The notes: generated by a model from the sequence alone, not told the origin. A DNA stretch of 64,000 nt from Hymenobacter busanensis (GCF_008727865.1 NZ_VTWU01000007.1:62001-126000), one strand, 5' to 3'; positions 50,478-59,172 are shown, counted from the stretch's first letter. Numbers and translations are program-made.

Positions 50478-51500
50478 ATGCAAATCGGAATCGACAGTTT
50501 TGCCTCGCACCTGCTCACGAACAGCAGCGGCACCACCCTGAGCGGCCAGCAGGCCATGGCCGAGCTGCTCGCGCGCATCGAGCGGGCCGATGAAGTGGGG
50601 CTCGACGTGTTTGGCATTGGGGAGCATCACCGGCCGGAATACCTCGACTCGGCCACGGCCGTGATTCTGGCCGCCGCGGCCGCCCGCACCAAGCGCATTC
50701 GGCTCACCAGCGCCGTAACGGTGCTGTCGGCCGCCGACCCGGTGCGCGTGTTTCAGGAGTTTGCCACGCTCGATTTGATTTCGCAGGGCCGCGCCGAAAT
50801 GGTGGTGGGCCGGGGCTCGTCCATCGAAGCCTTCCCGCTGTTTGGCTTCGACCTGGACGACTACGACGCCCTGTTTGCCGAGAAGCTGGAGCTGCTGCTG
50901 AAAATCCGCGACGCGGAGCGCGTGACGTGGTCGGGCAAGTTTCGGCCGGCCCTCACGGGGCAGGGCATTTACCCGCGGCCGGTGCAGCAGCCGCTGCCCA
51001 TTTGGCTGGGGGTGGGCGGCACGCCGCAGTCGTTTGCGCGGGCCGGCATGCTGGGCCTGCCGCTCATGGTGGCCATCATCGGCGGCGACACCCACCGCTT
51101 CCGGCCGCTGGTGGATGTGTACCGCGAAGCCGGGCGCCGGGCCGGGCACGCACCCGAGCAGCTGCAAGTAGGACTGCACTCGTTGGGCTACGTGGCCGAC
51201 ACCACCGCGCAAGCCGTTGAGGCCATGTACCCCGGCTACGCCCGCACGTTTTCGGCGCGCAGCAAGGAGCGGGGCGGTCCGCCCGTTACCCGGGCGGCAT
51301 TCGATGCGCAAACCGGGCCGTTGGGCGCGCTGCTCGTCGGCAGCCCCGAGGACGTGGCCGCCAAGATTCTGCGCCACGCCGAGGCGCTGGGCGGCATCAC
51401 GCGGGTCACGTTTCAGATGGACGTGGCCACATTGCCGCACACCGAGCTGCTGCGGGCCATTGAGCTGCTGGGCACGCGCGTGGCGCCGCTGCTGCGCTGA
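50478..51500 (+). CDS. LLM-class flavin-dependent oxidoreductase
   Basis: 340 residues of the luciferase-like monooxygenase fold. Family landmarks are LLARIERADEVGLDVFGIGEHHRPEYLDS, IRLTSAVTVLSAADPVRVFQEFATLDLIS, GRAEMVVGRGSSIEAF and PLPIWLGVGGTPQS. It uses reduced flavin, and bacterial members often serve alkane, sulfur or xenobiotic oxidation; the substrate is unknown. The gene ends 13 bp before a 20-unit 21-bp tandem array. Confidence 0.9.
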   Translation: MQIGIDSFASHLLTNSSGTTLSGQQAMAELLARIERADEVGLDVFGIGEHHRPEYLDSATAVILAAAAARTKRIRLTSAVTVLSAADPVRVFQEFATLDLISQGRAEMVVGRGSSIEAFPLFGFDLDDYDALFAEKLELLLKIRDAERVTWSGKFRPALTGQGIYPRPVQQPLPIWLGVGGTPQSFARAGMLGLPLMVAIIGGDTHRFRPLVDVYREAGRRAGHAPEQLQVGLHSLGYVADTTAQAVEAMYPGYARTFSARSKERGGPPVTRAAFDAQTGPLGALLVGSPEDVAAKILRHAEALGGITRVTFQMDVATLPHTELLRAIELLGTRVAPLLR

Positions 51501-51513
51501 AGCGCGGGCGGGC

Positions 51514-51933
51514 TGTGCCGGGCTTGTAATGGCATGTGCCGAGCTTGTAATGGTCGGTGTCAACCTTGCAATGGCATGTGGCGGGCCTGTAACGGTCAGT
51601 GGCGAGCTTGCAATGGGCGGTGACGGGTGCGCAACGCCCTGTGTCAAGCGCGTTATGCCCCGTGTCGGGCGTGATATGAAGCGAGTCGGGGTGGCAATGG
51701 CCGCTGACGAGGCGTCAATGACCGGTGCCAAGGTGACAACGGCTGGTGACGGGGTGACAATGGCCGGTGACGAGGCGTCAAAGCCCGGTGGCGGGGTGAC
51801 ATTGCGCTGTGTCAAGGCGTCAATGGCCGGTGTCGAGCTGTCAATGGCATGTGTCAAGGCGTCAATGGCCGGTGTCAGGGCGTCAATGGGCTGTGCCGAG
51901 GTGACAACGGCCGGTGACGGGGTGGCATTACCG
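51514..51933. repeat. 21-bp tandem array C (20 units, no indels)
   Basis: Consecutive units each span exactly 21 bp from 51514 onward. Most have GGTG or TGTG at the start and a core such as GGCGTCAATGG, for instance units at 51808-51828 and 51850-51870. Units differ at many positions yet none is longer or shorter. The surrounding 51501-52033 holds no other feature. Several frames stay open because 21 is a multiple of three. Confidence 0.85.
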
Positions 51934-52033
51934 GCGGGCCGGCGCGCTACGGATGCGGGGTAGCGCGCCTGGCATGGTTGGGCAGGTTGCAGGGCGCGCA
52001 TCGGGTGCCGGCGGTAGCGGGATGGGCCCTGGG

Positions 52034-52654
52034 TTACCGCCGCACGTAGGCCCGGTAGTCGAGGCCATCGTAGCGGAAGAACAGGGTGTCGCGGGCGCTG
52101 CGGGGCGAGTTGTACTGGTAGAAGTTGTCGAGCAGTAGGGTATCGGAGGCGCTGTCAGAGCCGTAGTAAGGCGCGTGAATCTTGAAGCCGCCGGTTTCCG
52201 GGCCGATGCGCAGCTGGTAGTACTCGTAGCCGTATTGGTCGAACCACATGCCCTTGCGGCCGATGCTGGGCACGCCGGGGTCGCGGGGGCCCGGGTAGAT
52301 ATACGGGCGGAAATAGCTTTCGAACTCGTTGTCGGTGCGCTGGCGGCCCAGGTAGCGAATGTCGCGGAGGTTGCGGCGGTACACGTCGGTGAAAAACGTC
52401 CGGCTGCTGTCTTCGGCCTGGCCCGGGAAGCGGAAGCGGTGGCCGTAGCGCTGCGGAAAATCGGGCAGCCACTGCACCGCGATGCGCGGGTTGCTCACGC
52501 GGCGAAACTCCGAAGGCTCGAGGTAGGGCACTTCCGGCCAGCTCGGGTGCCGGTCGAACCAGGGCAGGCGGTAGCCCAGGGCGAAGCAGAGAGCAAGCCA
52601 AAGCGCTAGGGCAACGAGTAGCCGCTGCATCCAGCGGGTGGGGGAGAGGGGCAT
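52034..52654 (-). CDS. Single-pass membrane hypothetical protein
   Basis: 206 residues. One N-terminal hydrophobic segment (LLVALALWLALCFALGY) is followed by a charged, aromatic-rich domain with RFPGQAEDSSRTFFTDVYRRNLRD, FESYFRPYIYPGP and MWFDQYGYEYYQLRIGPE. Probably periplasmic, anchored by its signal-anchor. No family was recognised. Eleven bp separate it from the next upstream gene, so the two (with the lipoprotein beyond) may form one transcript. Confidence 0.65.
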   Translation of the reverse strand: MPLSPTRWMQRLLVALALWLALCFALGYRLPWFDRHPSWPEVPYLEPSEFRRVSNPRIAVQWLPDFPQRYGHRFRFPGQAEDSSRTFFTDVYRRNLRDIRYLGRQRTDNEFESYFRPYIYPGPRDPGVPSIGRKGMWFDQYGYEYYQLRIGPETGGFKIHAPYYGSDSASDTLLLDNFYQYNSPRSARDTLFFRYDGLDYRAYVRR

Positions 52655-52665
52655 GCTGGTTTTGC

Positions 52666-53055
52666 TTACAACAACTGCACTTCTAGCATCCGGTTCTCTG
52701 GGTCAATCAGAATCCAATCGTCGGAGTCGGAGGCGGGCACGCAGGGCTCCAAGCTGCGGCCCTGCAGATAGACCTGGTACGCCTGCAGACCGAGCTTCAC
52801 AACGAGCTGCCAAATCGACTGGGCACCCGAGCCGCCGCCTTGGCTTGGCCCTTGGTCAATCCAGGCCCGCAACACGATGTGACCGGAGGTGCGCACGGAT
52901 TCAGGCTGGTAATCTTTGGGCCATTCTGGCTCCAGGATTCCGTCGCACCAGTAGCGGCGGAGGCTTTTGTCGCGGGAGTGGCGGAGGGCGGCGGAAATAG
53001 CGTGTTCGAGGTGCTCGTAGAAGGCTCGGGTAAGAGACGGGTGCAGTTCAGTCAT
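52666..53055 (-). CDS. Hypothetical protein (129 aa)
   Basis: No signal peptide. The sequence reads MTELHPSLTRAFYEHLEHAISAALRHSRDKSLRRYWCDGI, then a two-strand unit (HIVLRAWIDQG, IWQLVVKLGLQAYQVYLQ) and a C-terminal acidic SDSDDWILIDPENRMLEVQLL. The layout recalls small immunity- or effector-like proteins, but no family is certain. Its start overlaps the lipoprotein stop upstream by 4 bases (ATGA), so they are probably translationally coupled. Confidence 0.6.
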   Translation of the reverse strand: MTELHPSLTRAFYEHLEHAISAALRHSRDKSLRRYWCDGILEPEWPKDYQPESVRTSGHIVLRAWIDQGPSQGGGSGAQSIWQLVVKLGLQAYQVYLQGRSLEPCVPASDSDDWILIDPENRMLEVQLL

Positions 53056-53564
53056 TGGCAGTGAATGGTAGAAATCTTAAGTACCTCAACAGGACGAAGG
53101 TGATATGAATAGGATATGGTGTCTCCAGAAAGTGTAATGGTTCGGTCGCGGCCATTTGTATTTATGTCATCGTCGAAAGTATTCGGAGTGTATTCGTACA
53201 CTATTCTGGCTGGCGTATACAATTCAGGAGGCCAGCTGTGCTTGCGGATGGCACTTGTGTAATTTCTATTCTTGATTGTATCAAAGTCCATATAGCGTAA
53301 GTCATGCTTTATCTTGGGAGTTACCTGGAAAAAGAATGCTCGCCTGTTCCTCAAAAACCTTAAGGCGCTTTCATTGCCGGGGCATAATACGCTGTCCGTA
53401 AAGACAAAGTAGCCTTCGGAAATCCTTTCGCCTGTCTCGGGGAAATTCCGATAGATGATGTAGCCTCTATCCACTTTGACTTCTGCATTATTCAGAGAGT
53501 CATTGCTACAAGAGGAAAAAATTGCGCAGAGAGATATAACAAGTGTGAGACGCACAGCAGCCAA
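53052..53564 (-). CDS. AT-rich lipoprotein of unknown function
   Basis: 170 residues. N terminus MAAVRLTLVISLCAIFSSCSND is a lipoprotein signal. The mature part (KVDRGYIIYRNFPETGERISEGYFVFTDS, then strand-rich RIVYEYTPNTF, RTITLSGDTISYSYHL) is rich in Asn, Ile and Tyr. Codon use is clearly AT-rich against the GC-rich neighbours. It overlaps the next gene by 4 bases. No family recognised. Confidence 0.6.
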   Translation of the reverse strand: MAAVRLTLVISLCAIFSSCSNDSLNNAEVKVDRGYIIYRNFPETGERISEGYFVFTDSVLCPGNESALRFLRNRRAFFFQVTPKIKHDLRYMDFDTIKNRNYTSAIRKHSWPPELYTPARIVYEYTPNTFDDDINTNGRDRTITLSGDTISYSYHLRPVEVLKISTIHCQ

Positions 53565-53622
53565 GTGAAGGGGCTAGAAAGCGGAAAGCAGAAGGTAGCT
53601 GAAGTAAGATACCCAAACGCCG

Positions 53623-53630
53623 TACCTTTG
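53623..53630 (+). promoter_or_regulatory. Bacteroidota-type -7 box of the ABC-F gene
   Basis: TACCTTTG matches the consensus; the ATG lies 28 nt downstream. No -33 TTTG was seen. Confidence 0.45.
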
Positions 53631-53658
53631 CCGTTCCTTCCCGCAAGGTAGTAGCTGC

Positions 53659-55599
53659 ATGATTTCCATTTCCGACCTCGATTTCCACTTTGGTGCCCGC
53701 ACGCTGTACGACGGCGCCAACCTCCATATCAAGCCCAAGGATAAGATTGGCCTTATTGGGCTCAACGGCCAGGGCAAATCCACGCTGCTACGCCTGCTAG
53801 TGGGCGAATACAAGCCCGACGGCGGCAGCATCTCGATGAGCAAAGACGTGACGCTGGGCTTCCTCAACCAGGATTTGCTCAGCTACGACTCGCACGAGCC
53901 CATTCTGGTGGTGGCTATGCAGGCCTTTGCCGAAGCGCTGGACCTGCAGAAGAAGATTGACGAGGTGCTGCTGGAGTTTGAACAGAACTACACCGACGAC
54001 CTCGTCGACAAGCTGGCCGCGCTGCAAGAGCGGTTTGAGGCCCTGGGCGGCTACACCATGCAGGCCCGCACCGAGGAAATTCTGGAAGGTCTGGGCTTCA
54101 CCACCGAAGAGCTGCAGAAGCCGCTGAAACTGTTTTCGGGCGGCTGGCGCATGCGCGTGATGCTGGCCAAAATCCTCTTGCAGGAACCCTCGCTGCTGCT
54201 GCTCGACGAACCGACCAACCACCTGGACTTGCCGAGTATCAAGTGGATTGAGAACTACCTCGCCGGCTACGAAGGCGCGGTCATCATCGTGAGCCACGAC
54301 CGGGAATTCCTCGACAACACCACCAACATGACGGTGGAGGTGACGGGCGGCAAGCTGGTGCCCTACGCCGGCAACTACTCCTTCTACCAGGAGGAAAAAG
54401 TGCTGCGCGACGAGATTCACCAGGGTGCCTACGAAAACCAGCAGGCCGCCATCCGGCAGGCCGAGCGGTTTATTGAGCGGTTCAAGGCCAAGGCCTCGAA
54501 GGCCAAGCAGGCCCAGAGCCGCCAGAAGATGCTCGACAAGATGGACCGCATCGACTCGGTAGCGCCCGAGGCGGCCAAGGTGAACTTCTCGTTCCGCTTT
54601 TCGGTGCAGCCCGGCCGCCACATCCTGCGCATGGAGCACGTGACGAAGAAGTACGGCGAGAAGCTCATCTTCCGCGACACGAACGTGCACATCGAGCGGG
54701 GCGACAAGATTGCCCTGATCGGAGCCAACGGCAAGGGCAAGTCGACGCTGATGCGCCTGATTTCGGGCTCCGAAGCGCCCACCGCCGGCACCCACCAGCT
54801 GGGCCACAACGTGATTATGGCCTTCTACGCCCAGCACCAGCTCGAAAGCCTGAACGTGGACAACGAGGTGCTGCAGGAGATGGTGCAGGCCGGCTCGAAG
54901 CGCACCGAAATGGAGCTGCGCACAGTGCTGGGCTCGTTCCTGTTCACCGGCGACGCGGTGTTCAAGAAAATCAAGGTGCTGAGCGGGGGCGAGAAAAGCC
55001 GCGTGGCGCTGGCCAAAACGCTGATTTCGGAGGCCAACTTCCTGCTGCTCGACGAACCGACCAACCACCTGGACATGCAGTCGGTGAACATCCTGATTCA
55101 GGCGCTGGAGCAGTACGAGGGCACTTTCCTGGTCATCAGCCACGACCGGTACTTCGTGGAGAACGTGGCCACCAAGATCTGGTACATCGAGGATTACCAG
55201 CTGAAGGAGTACCCCGGCACCTACCACGAGTACGAGCAGTGGCAGGAGGAGCGCGCCAAAGACGCCAAGAAGCTAGGCGCCGCCGCGCCGGCCCCGGCCA
55301 AAGCCGCCCCGAAGCCGGAAGTGAAAAAGCAGCTCAGCCAGACCGAGCGCGAAACCGCCCAGCGCGAGCTGAAGCAAACCAGCAAGCAGCTGCAGGAAGC
55401 CGAAGCCCGTGTGAGCAAGCTGGAAGTGGAGCTGGCCGGCTACGAAAAGCAGCTCGGCGACCCAAACATCTACAACAACGCCGCCCAGCTGAAAGACGCC
55501 ACGGTGAAGTTTGAGCAGGTGAAAAAGGAGCTGAGCAAAGCCAACGACCAGTGGGCCGAGCTGGCCGAGAAGGTAGAAGAGCTGGAAGGCAAGCTCTAA
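53659..55599 (+). CDS. ABC-F family ATPase
   Basis: 646 residues. Two nucleotide-binding domains: Walker A GLNGQGKST (34-42) with signature FSGGW (159-163), and GANGKGKST (355-363) with LSGGEKSR (441-448). Both Walker B segments read LLLLDEPTNHLD. A linker with many charged residues (about 245-320) joins them, and the C-terminal tail is coiled coil with an Ala/Pro/Lys patch. ABC-F proteins act on the ribosome, in stalled-translation rescue or antibiotic protection. No membrane domain. Which subgroup it belongs to cannot be settled here. Confidence 0.93.
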   Translation: MISISDLDFHFGARTLYDGANLHIKPKDKIGLIGLNGQGKSTLLRLLVGEYKPDGGSISMSKDVTLGFLNQDLLSYDSHEPILVVAMQAFAEALDLQKKIDEVLLEFEQNYTDDLVDKLAALQERFEALGGYTMQARTEEILEGLGFTTEELQKPLKLFSGGWRMRVMLAKILLQEPSLLLLDEPTNHLDLPSIKWIENYLAGYEGAVIIVSHDREFLDNTTNMTVEVTGGKLVPYAGNYSFYQEEKVLRDEIHQGAYENQQAAIRQAERFIERFKAKASKAKQAQSRQKMLDKMDRIDSVAPEAAKVNFSFRFSVQPGRHILRMEHVTKKYGEKLIFRDTNVHIERGDKIALIGANGKGKSTLMRLISGSEAPTAGTHQLGHNVIMAFYAQHQLESLNVDNEVLQEMVQAGSKRTEMELRTVLGSFLFTGDAVFKKIKVLSGGEKSRVALAKTLISEANFLLLDEPTNHLDMQSVNILIQALEQYEGTFLVISHDRYFVENVATKIWYIEDYQLKEYPGTYHEYEQWQEERAKDAKKLGAAAPAPAKAAPKPEVKKQLSQTERETAQRELKQTSKQLQEAEARVSKLEVELAGYEKQLGDPNIYNNAAQLKDATVKFEQVKKELSKANDQWAELAEKVEELEGKL

Positions 55600-55618
55600 C
55601 CGGCCGCCGCCGGCAGCA

Positions 55619-55658
55619 AAAAGCCCCGCCAGATGCTAAAGCTTCTGGCGGGGCTTTT
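55619..55658 (+). terminator. Terminator of the ABC-F gene
   Basis: A perfect 15-bp stem (55619-55633 with 55644-55658), 10-nt loop, with flanking A and T tracts, 19 bp after the gene. Confidence 0.8.
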
Positions 55659-55893
55659 GTTATTCGGAGTTGAGACGCGGTGTAGCCAACGTTAAAGTAT
55701 TGGCGATGTGGCGGTATTCTGTGTTACGTCTGCCCAGAGCCTATACTGGTTAAAGATATAAAAGCTCATTGTTTATTCTGCTGCTCGGTACTATTCTTCT
55801 GCCGAAATCGAAGCTGAATTGCGAACAAAAGCTGCGAATATATTAGTCGCGCCCGCCATATTGCCAATGCACTGTTGTGCGCTGGCTTGTTGC

Positions 55894-56544
55894 TTATTTT
55901 TGTAGCACCAAATTCTTTAAATTAATATTCCCACAATCGATTTCTTTCTCGTCAGTTAACGAGTTTGATGGCCCACTGAATCGTGAAATTCGATAAACAA
56001 GATTTTGCCCCTTAAGGCTTAGTCCTGTTCGAAATGGTCCACCGAACCCTTTGTCAAAGAGAATTACGACATAAAAACCACTTGATTCTTTTGAATGAAT
56101 TGTTCTTCTTGACGATGCTGATTTTCGAATAGCATTATCCAGAAACGACTCTAAGTCCTCGAGGCCATGATTATGTCCGTTTAAGTTGTTAAACGTCATC
56201 GTGTCGGAAGGAAGCAGTATTTTAAAGTGCTTGCCAGGGGAAGATGGGAGTTCATACGAGTCTGCAGGAAAGTTAATATTCAATACCAGAGAATTGTCTG
56301 TTTCATTGGTTATCCTCGTCCAAAATATGGTTTTAAAATATTCCTTCCCAGTTGGGTCAGTGTATCCTTCGCCTTTGGGGCCGCCGTTTTCTATGATGAG
56401 GAGTTTGCCCATAGAATCAGCGTACACATATTTCCTTGCTGAATTTACAGTTTCGGTCTTGACAGTTTGTGGCGTTGATTTATCACCTTGTTTACAGGAA
56501 AGAAGTCCTGTCGTTGCAATAATTAATAACAGAGCTGGATTCAT
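55894..56544 (-). CDS. AT-rich lipoprotein of unknown function
   Basis: 216 residues. The start MNPALLLIIATTGLLSCKQGD is a lipoprotein signal with Cys17. The mature part has strands typical of envelope proteins: ARKYVYADSMGKLLIIENGG, TIFWTRITNETDNSLVLNINFP and FYVVILFDKGFGGPFRTGLSLKGQ. It is markedly AT-rich, as is the 230 bp beyond it (55660-55893), where no gene is supported. No family recognised. Confidence 0.65.
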   Translation of the reverse strand: MNPALLLIIATTGLLSCKQGDKSTPQTVKTETVNSARKYVYADSMGKLLIIENGGPKGEGYTDPTGKEYFKTIFWTRITNETDNSLVLNINFPADSYELPSSPGKHFKILLPSDTMTFNNLNGHNHGLEDLESFLDNAIRKSASSRRTIHSKESSGFYVVILFDKGFGGPFRTGLSLKGQNLVYRISRFSGPSNSLTDEKEIDCGNINLKNLVLQK

Positions 56545-56911
56545 TATGAGTAATGTGCTGATGTCGGTGATGAGCTTGCGTACAACATTTCTATTGCCGA
56601 AAGTGGCAACAGCTTTTGAGTTTCGGTTATATCTACTTAGCCCGCAGGGGAGTTTCGGTTATATGTAGAACGGTGGTGCTATAACCGAAGCAGGAGTGCT
56701 TACAGGCCCAGGGTGTCGAGGGGAGAAGCTGGGCGGTTGCGCTGGGCGACATGGGTGTCGATTTCAGGGGTTTTGATGCCGTTATAGGCGGACAGACATT
56801 GAATGTCGTGAAAAGTGATGTACCCGTCCCATCAACTATCTGAACCCTACTGCTTGGCCAAGAAGCAACACTCGGCCTGGGAAGATACACGCCCGCCCGT
56901 ACCTTCGCAAC
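56545..56911. other. Intergenic region with repeated words and a gene remnant
   Basis: 367 bp between divergent genes. A 15-base word (GAGTTTCGGTTATAT) occurs twice (56618-56632 and 56650-56664), 32 bp apart, and its inverse (TATAACCGAA) lies at 56680-56689. A 43-codon open stretch on the minus strand follows (separate entry). Promoters for the lipoprotein and the T9SS plug gene should also lie here. Confidence 0.45.
56700..56829 (-). pseudogene. Possible 3' remnant of a gene (unknown family)
   Basis: The minus strand has an open stretch with no ATG that ends in TAA and reads TFHDIQCLSAYNG then PEIDTHVAQRNRPASPLDTLGL. It is protein-like in composition and has the look of a conserved C-terminal end. 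Together with the inverted repeat words just beside it, it may be the last piece of a decayed mobile element. The family is not identified; it could equally be chance. Confidence 0.25.
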
Positions 56912-58288
56912 ATGCGCCTATCCAACGTTGCCCTCCTACTCGCCATATTCGCCGCGCCGGCCTGTGTGCCGCTGGGCACGCCCATCACCGACCCCAACGC
57001 CGGCAAGCCCGGCCAGAGCAGCGCCGTGCAGGCGCCGCGGGCCAACCGGGAGCTGCGCTTCGAGGACGCCATCTACGACGAGGACATCCAGAGTGTGCAG
57101 TGCTACGCCAGCAGCGGGCAGCCCACCGAAATCTTCAACCCGCCGGTGGTGCCGCTGGGGCAGGGCAACATCGTGCTGGAGTTTGATATTCTGGGTAACC
57201 AGAGCCGCCGCCTCACCGCCCGCCTCGTGCACTGCAACGCCGACTGGACGCCCTCGGTCCTCACCGATTTGCAGTTTCTCAACGACATCAACGAGTTCAA
57301 CCTCACCCAGTACTACACCTCCACCGGCACCCAGGTACCCTACTACCACTACCGCCTGCCGGTGCCGGGCGTAAAGCTATCGGGCAACTACCTGCTGGTG
57401 GTGCAGGACCAGGGCCGCCAGCCACTCATTTCGCGCCGGCTACTGGTGTACGAAAACCGCCTCGACGTGCAGGCGCAGCTGGGGCTGCCGCCCGGCGGCT
57501 CGGCCCGCTACACCATGCAGCAGGTCGATTTCGTGATTCGCTACGGCGCCTTTCCGCTGGTGAATCCGGCCGTGGAAGCCAAGGTGGTGCTGCGCCAGAA
57601 CTTCCGTTGGGACAACGCCAAGTACGGCCTGCGCCCCACCTTCGTGCGCGACGCCGAGCAGCAGCTCGACTACCAATTTTTCAACTACGAAAACGCCTTC
57701 CCGGCCCTCAACGAGTTCCGCGCCGTCGACCTGCGAAGCCTGCGCACCAACGGGCTGGGTGTGGCTGCGCTGAACGTTCAGGCCTCGCCGCGGGAGCTGC
57801 TGCTGAACCCCGAGCCCGGCCGCGGCGGCCGCGCCTACTCGCAGTACGAAGACGCCGACGGCCAGCGCGTATTCGAAAGCCGCGACTTTGGCGGCAGCGG
57901 CTCCACCAACGCCGACTACGTGTGGGCTACCTTCCAGCTGGCCGCCGAAAGCCCCGCGCCCGGCCCGGTGTATGTGTTCGGCGCATTATCAGACTGGAAG
58001 CTGAAAAACGACTTCAAGCTGACCTACAACGCCGAAAAACAACTGTACACCGGCCGCGTGCTGCTCAAGCAAGGCTACTACAACTACTATTACGTGGTGG
58101 GGCAGCAGGCGCCCACCCCGCCCGATGCCGCCTACTTCGAGGGCAGCTACCAGCTCACCGAAAACCAGTACGACGTGCTGGTGTACTACCGCCCGCCCGG
58201 CACCCGCACCGATTTGCTTGTGGGCTACCGCGCGCTGGTGGCCAACGGCCAAGAAGTGCAGCTGAACCGCGGCCGCCTCTTCCGCTAA
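56912..58288 (+). CDS. Type IX secretion system plug protein
   Basis: 458 residues with an N-terminal signal (MRLSNVALLLAIFAAPACVPL, possibly a lipoprotein Cys18). It matches the DUF5103/T9SS plug family: ELRFEDAIYDEDIQSVQCYAS, IVLEFDILGNQSRRLTARLVHCNADWTPS, DLQFLNDINEFNLTQYYTS and NFRWDNAKYGLRPTFVRD. The plug protein closes the SprA channel of the type IX secretion system in the outer membrane. A -7-like box (TACCTTCG) ends 4 nt before the ATG. T9SS genes are a strong pointer to Bacteroidota. Confidence 0.88.
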   Translation: MRLSNVALLLAIFAAPACVPLGTPITDPNAGKPGQSSAVQAPRANRELRFEDAIYDEDIQSVQCYASSGQPTEIFNPPVVPLGQGNIVLEFDILGNQSRRLTARLVHCNADWTPSVLTDLQFLNDINEFNLTQYYTSTGTQVPYYHYRLPVPGVKLSGNYLLVVQDQGRQPLISRRLLVYENRLDVQAQLGLPPGGSARYTMQQVDFVIRYGAFPLVNPAVEAKVVLRQNFRWDNAKYGLRPTFVRDAEQQLDYQFFNYENAFPALNEFRAVDLRSLRTNGLGVAALNVQASPRELLLNPEPGRGGRAYSQYEDADGQRVFESRDFGGSGSTNADYVWATFQLAAESPAPGPVYVFGALSDWKLKNDFKLTYNAEKQLYTGRVLLKQGYYNYYYVVGQQAPTPPDAAYFEGSYQLTENQYDVLVYYRPPGTRTDLLVGYRALVANGQEVQLNRGRLFR

Positions 58289-58386
58289 AACCAGCCAAGG
58301 CGAATCGTACAAAGCCACGGGCCGCTCCATCGTTTGCTACGACAGGGCGGCCCGGTTTTGCGTGTGGCTGTTGCTGCTGGAACTCC

Positions 58387-59172
58387 TTACGACTTGGGCA
58401 CGGCCAGCAGCGCGGTGGCTTTGAAATTGACCGGCTTGCCCTTTCCAGCCTGAACCGTTTGGGCGTCGCCTTTGCCTTTGCTGCCGCGCGGAATCACGTT
58501 TTTGTCGCCGGCCGTGCCGGTGCCGTAGGTGCCGGATACGGCTGTGTTCAGGCCCGTGGCAAAGGTGAGGCCGATGGTGGGGCGCCGGCCGTTGGCGAAG
58601 GCCGCGCCGCGCTTGTAAAGCAGGCGCAGCGGCACGGCCAGCTCGTAGTTGAGCGCGCCGGCGGCATCTACGGCGGCCGCGGCCTGCACCCCAATGAGGG
58701 TGCGGGTTTCGGTGAGAACGGGCTCCAGATTGCCTTTGTAGTGCAGCAGCTTCATTTCGTGAGTGCCCGCCAGCACCTGCTGAATAATGGCCAGGCGGTC
58801 GGCGGCGGAAGCGTTGGGTTGGGGGCGCACCGGCGCAAAGCCGCCGCCCAGCGGAAACTGCACCCCAAACTGCTGGCGGTGGGTGCCGGCGCTGTCGAGC
58901 CACACGGTGAGGCCCTGGTACACGAGGCGCGCCTGCAGCGGGGCATCGGTGGCGCGCAGGCGCAGGTACACGTTGCGGGCGTCGTTGGCTACTTGGTACT
59001 GCAGGCCACTGGCCGCGTCGAGGCGCAGCGAGTCGGCCCACTCGTAGGGCTGCCCGTCGACCACGTGGGTTTTGGTGGCGGGCTGGCTGCGGCCGATGGG
59101 CTGCTTGTGGCAGGCCACCAGGGCCAGCGCCGGCGCGGTCAGAGCAAAAAGGCGGAGGAAAGAGAAACGCAT
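58387..59172 (-). CDS. Lipoprotein with carbohydrate-binding-like domain
   Basis: 261 residues from ATG 59172, giving the lipoprotein signal LRLFALTAPALALVACHKQP (Cys20). The mature part (HVVDGQPYEWADSLRLDAASGLQYQVANDARNVYLRLRATD, LVYQGLTVWLDSAGTHRQQFGVQFPLGGG) resembles the CBM9-like/DOMON-like beta sandwich in order of strands, with a later helical AADRLAIIQQVLAGTHEM. A binding role is inferred only. Convergent with the plug gene. Confidence 0.65.
   Translation of the reverse strand: MRFSFLRLFALTAPALALVACHKQPIGRSQPATKTHVVDGQPYEWADSLRLDAASGLQYQVANDARNVYLRLRATDAPLQARLVYQGLTVWLDSAGTHRQQFGVQFPLGGGFAPVRPQPNASAADRLAIIQQVLAGTHEMKLLHYKGNLEPVLTETRTLIGVQAAAAVDAAGALNYELAVPLRLLYKRGAAFANGRRPTIGLTFATGLNTAVSGTYGTGTAGDKNVIPRGSKGKGDAQTVQAGKGKPVNFKATALLAVPKS

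Noticed and set aside
51217-51963. Open frame through the 21-bp array at 51.5 kb as a heptapeptide-repeat protein
   Set aside because: More than one frame is open on both strands, no frame has a proper start or family pattern, and composition follows the repeat only.
53797-55227. 476-codon open frame opposite the ABC-F gene
   Set aside because: Antisense shadow; the ABC-F protein has all family motifs on the other strand.
55660-55893. Possible small gene in the AT-rich stretch before the 55.9-kb lipoprotein
   Set aside because: All frames on both strands are short and broken, with no recognisable protein pattern.
56633-56890. 85-codon open frame on the minus strand
   Set aside because: It runs through the repeated words in a different frame from the protein-like remnant and shows no family pattern.
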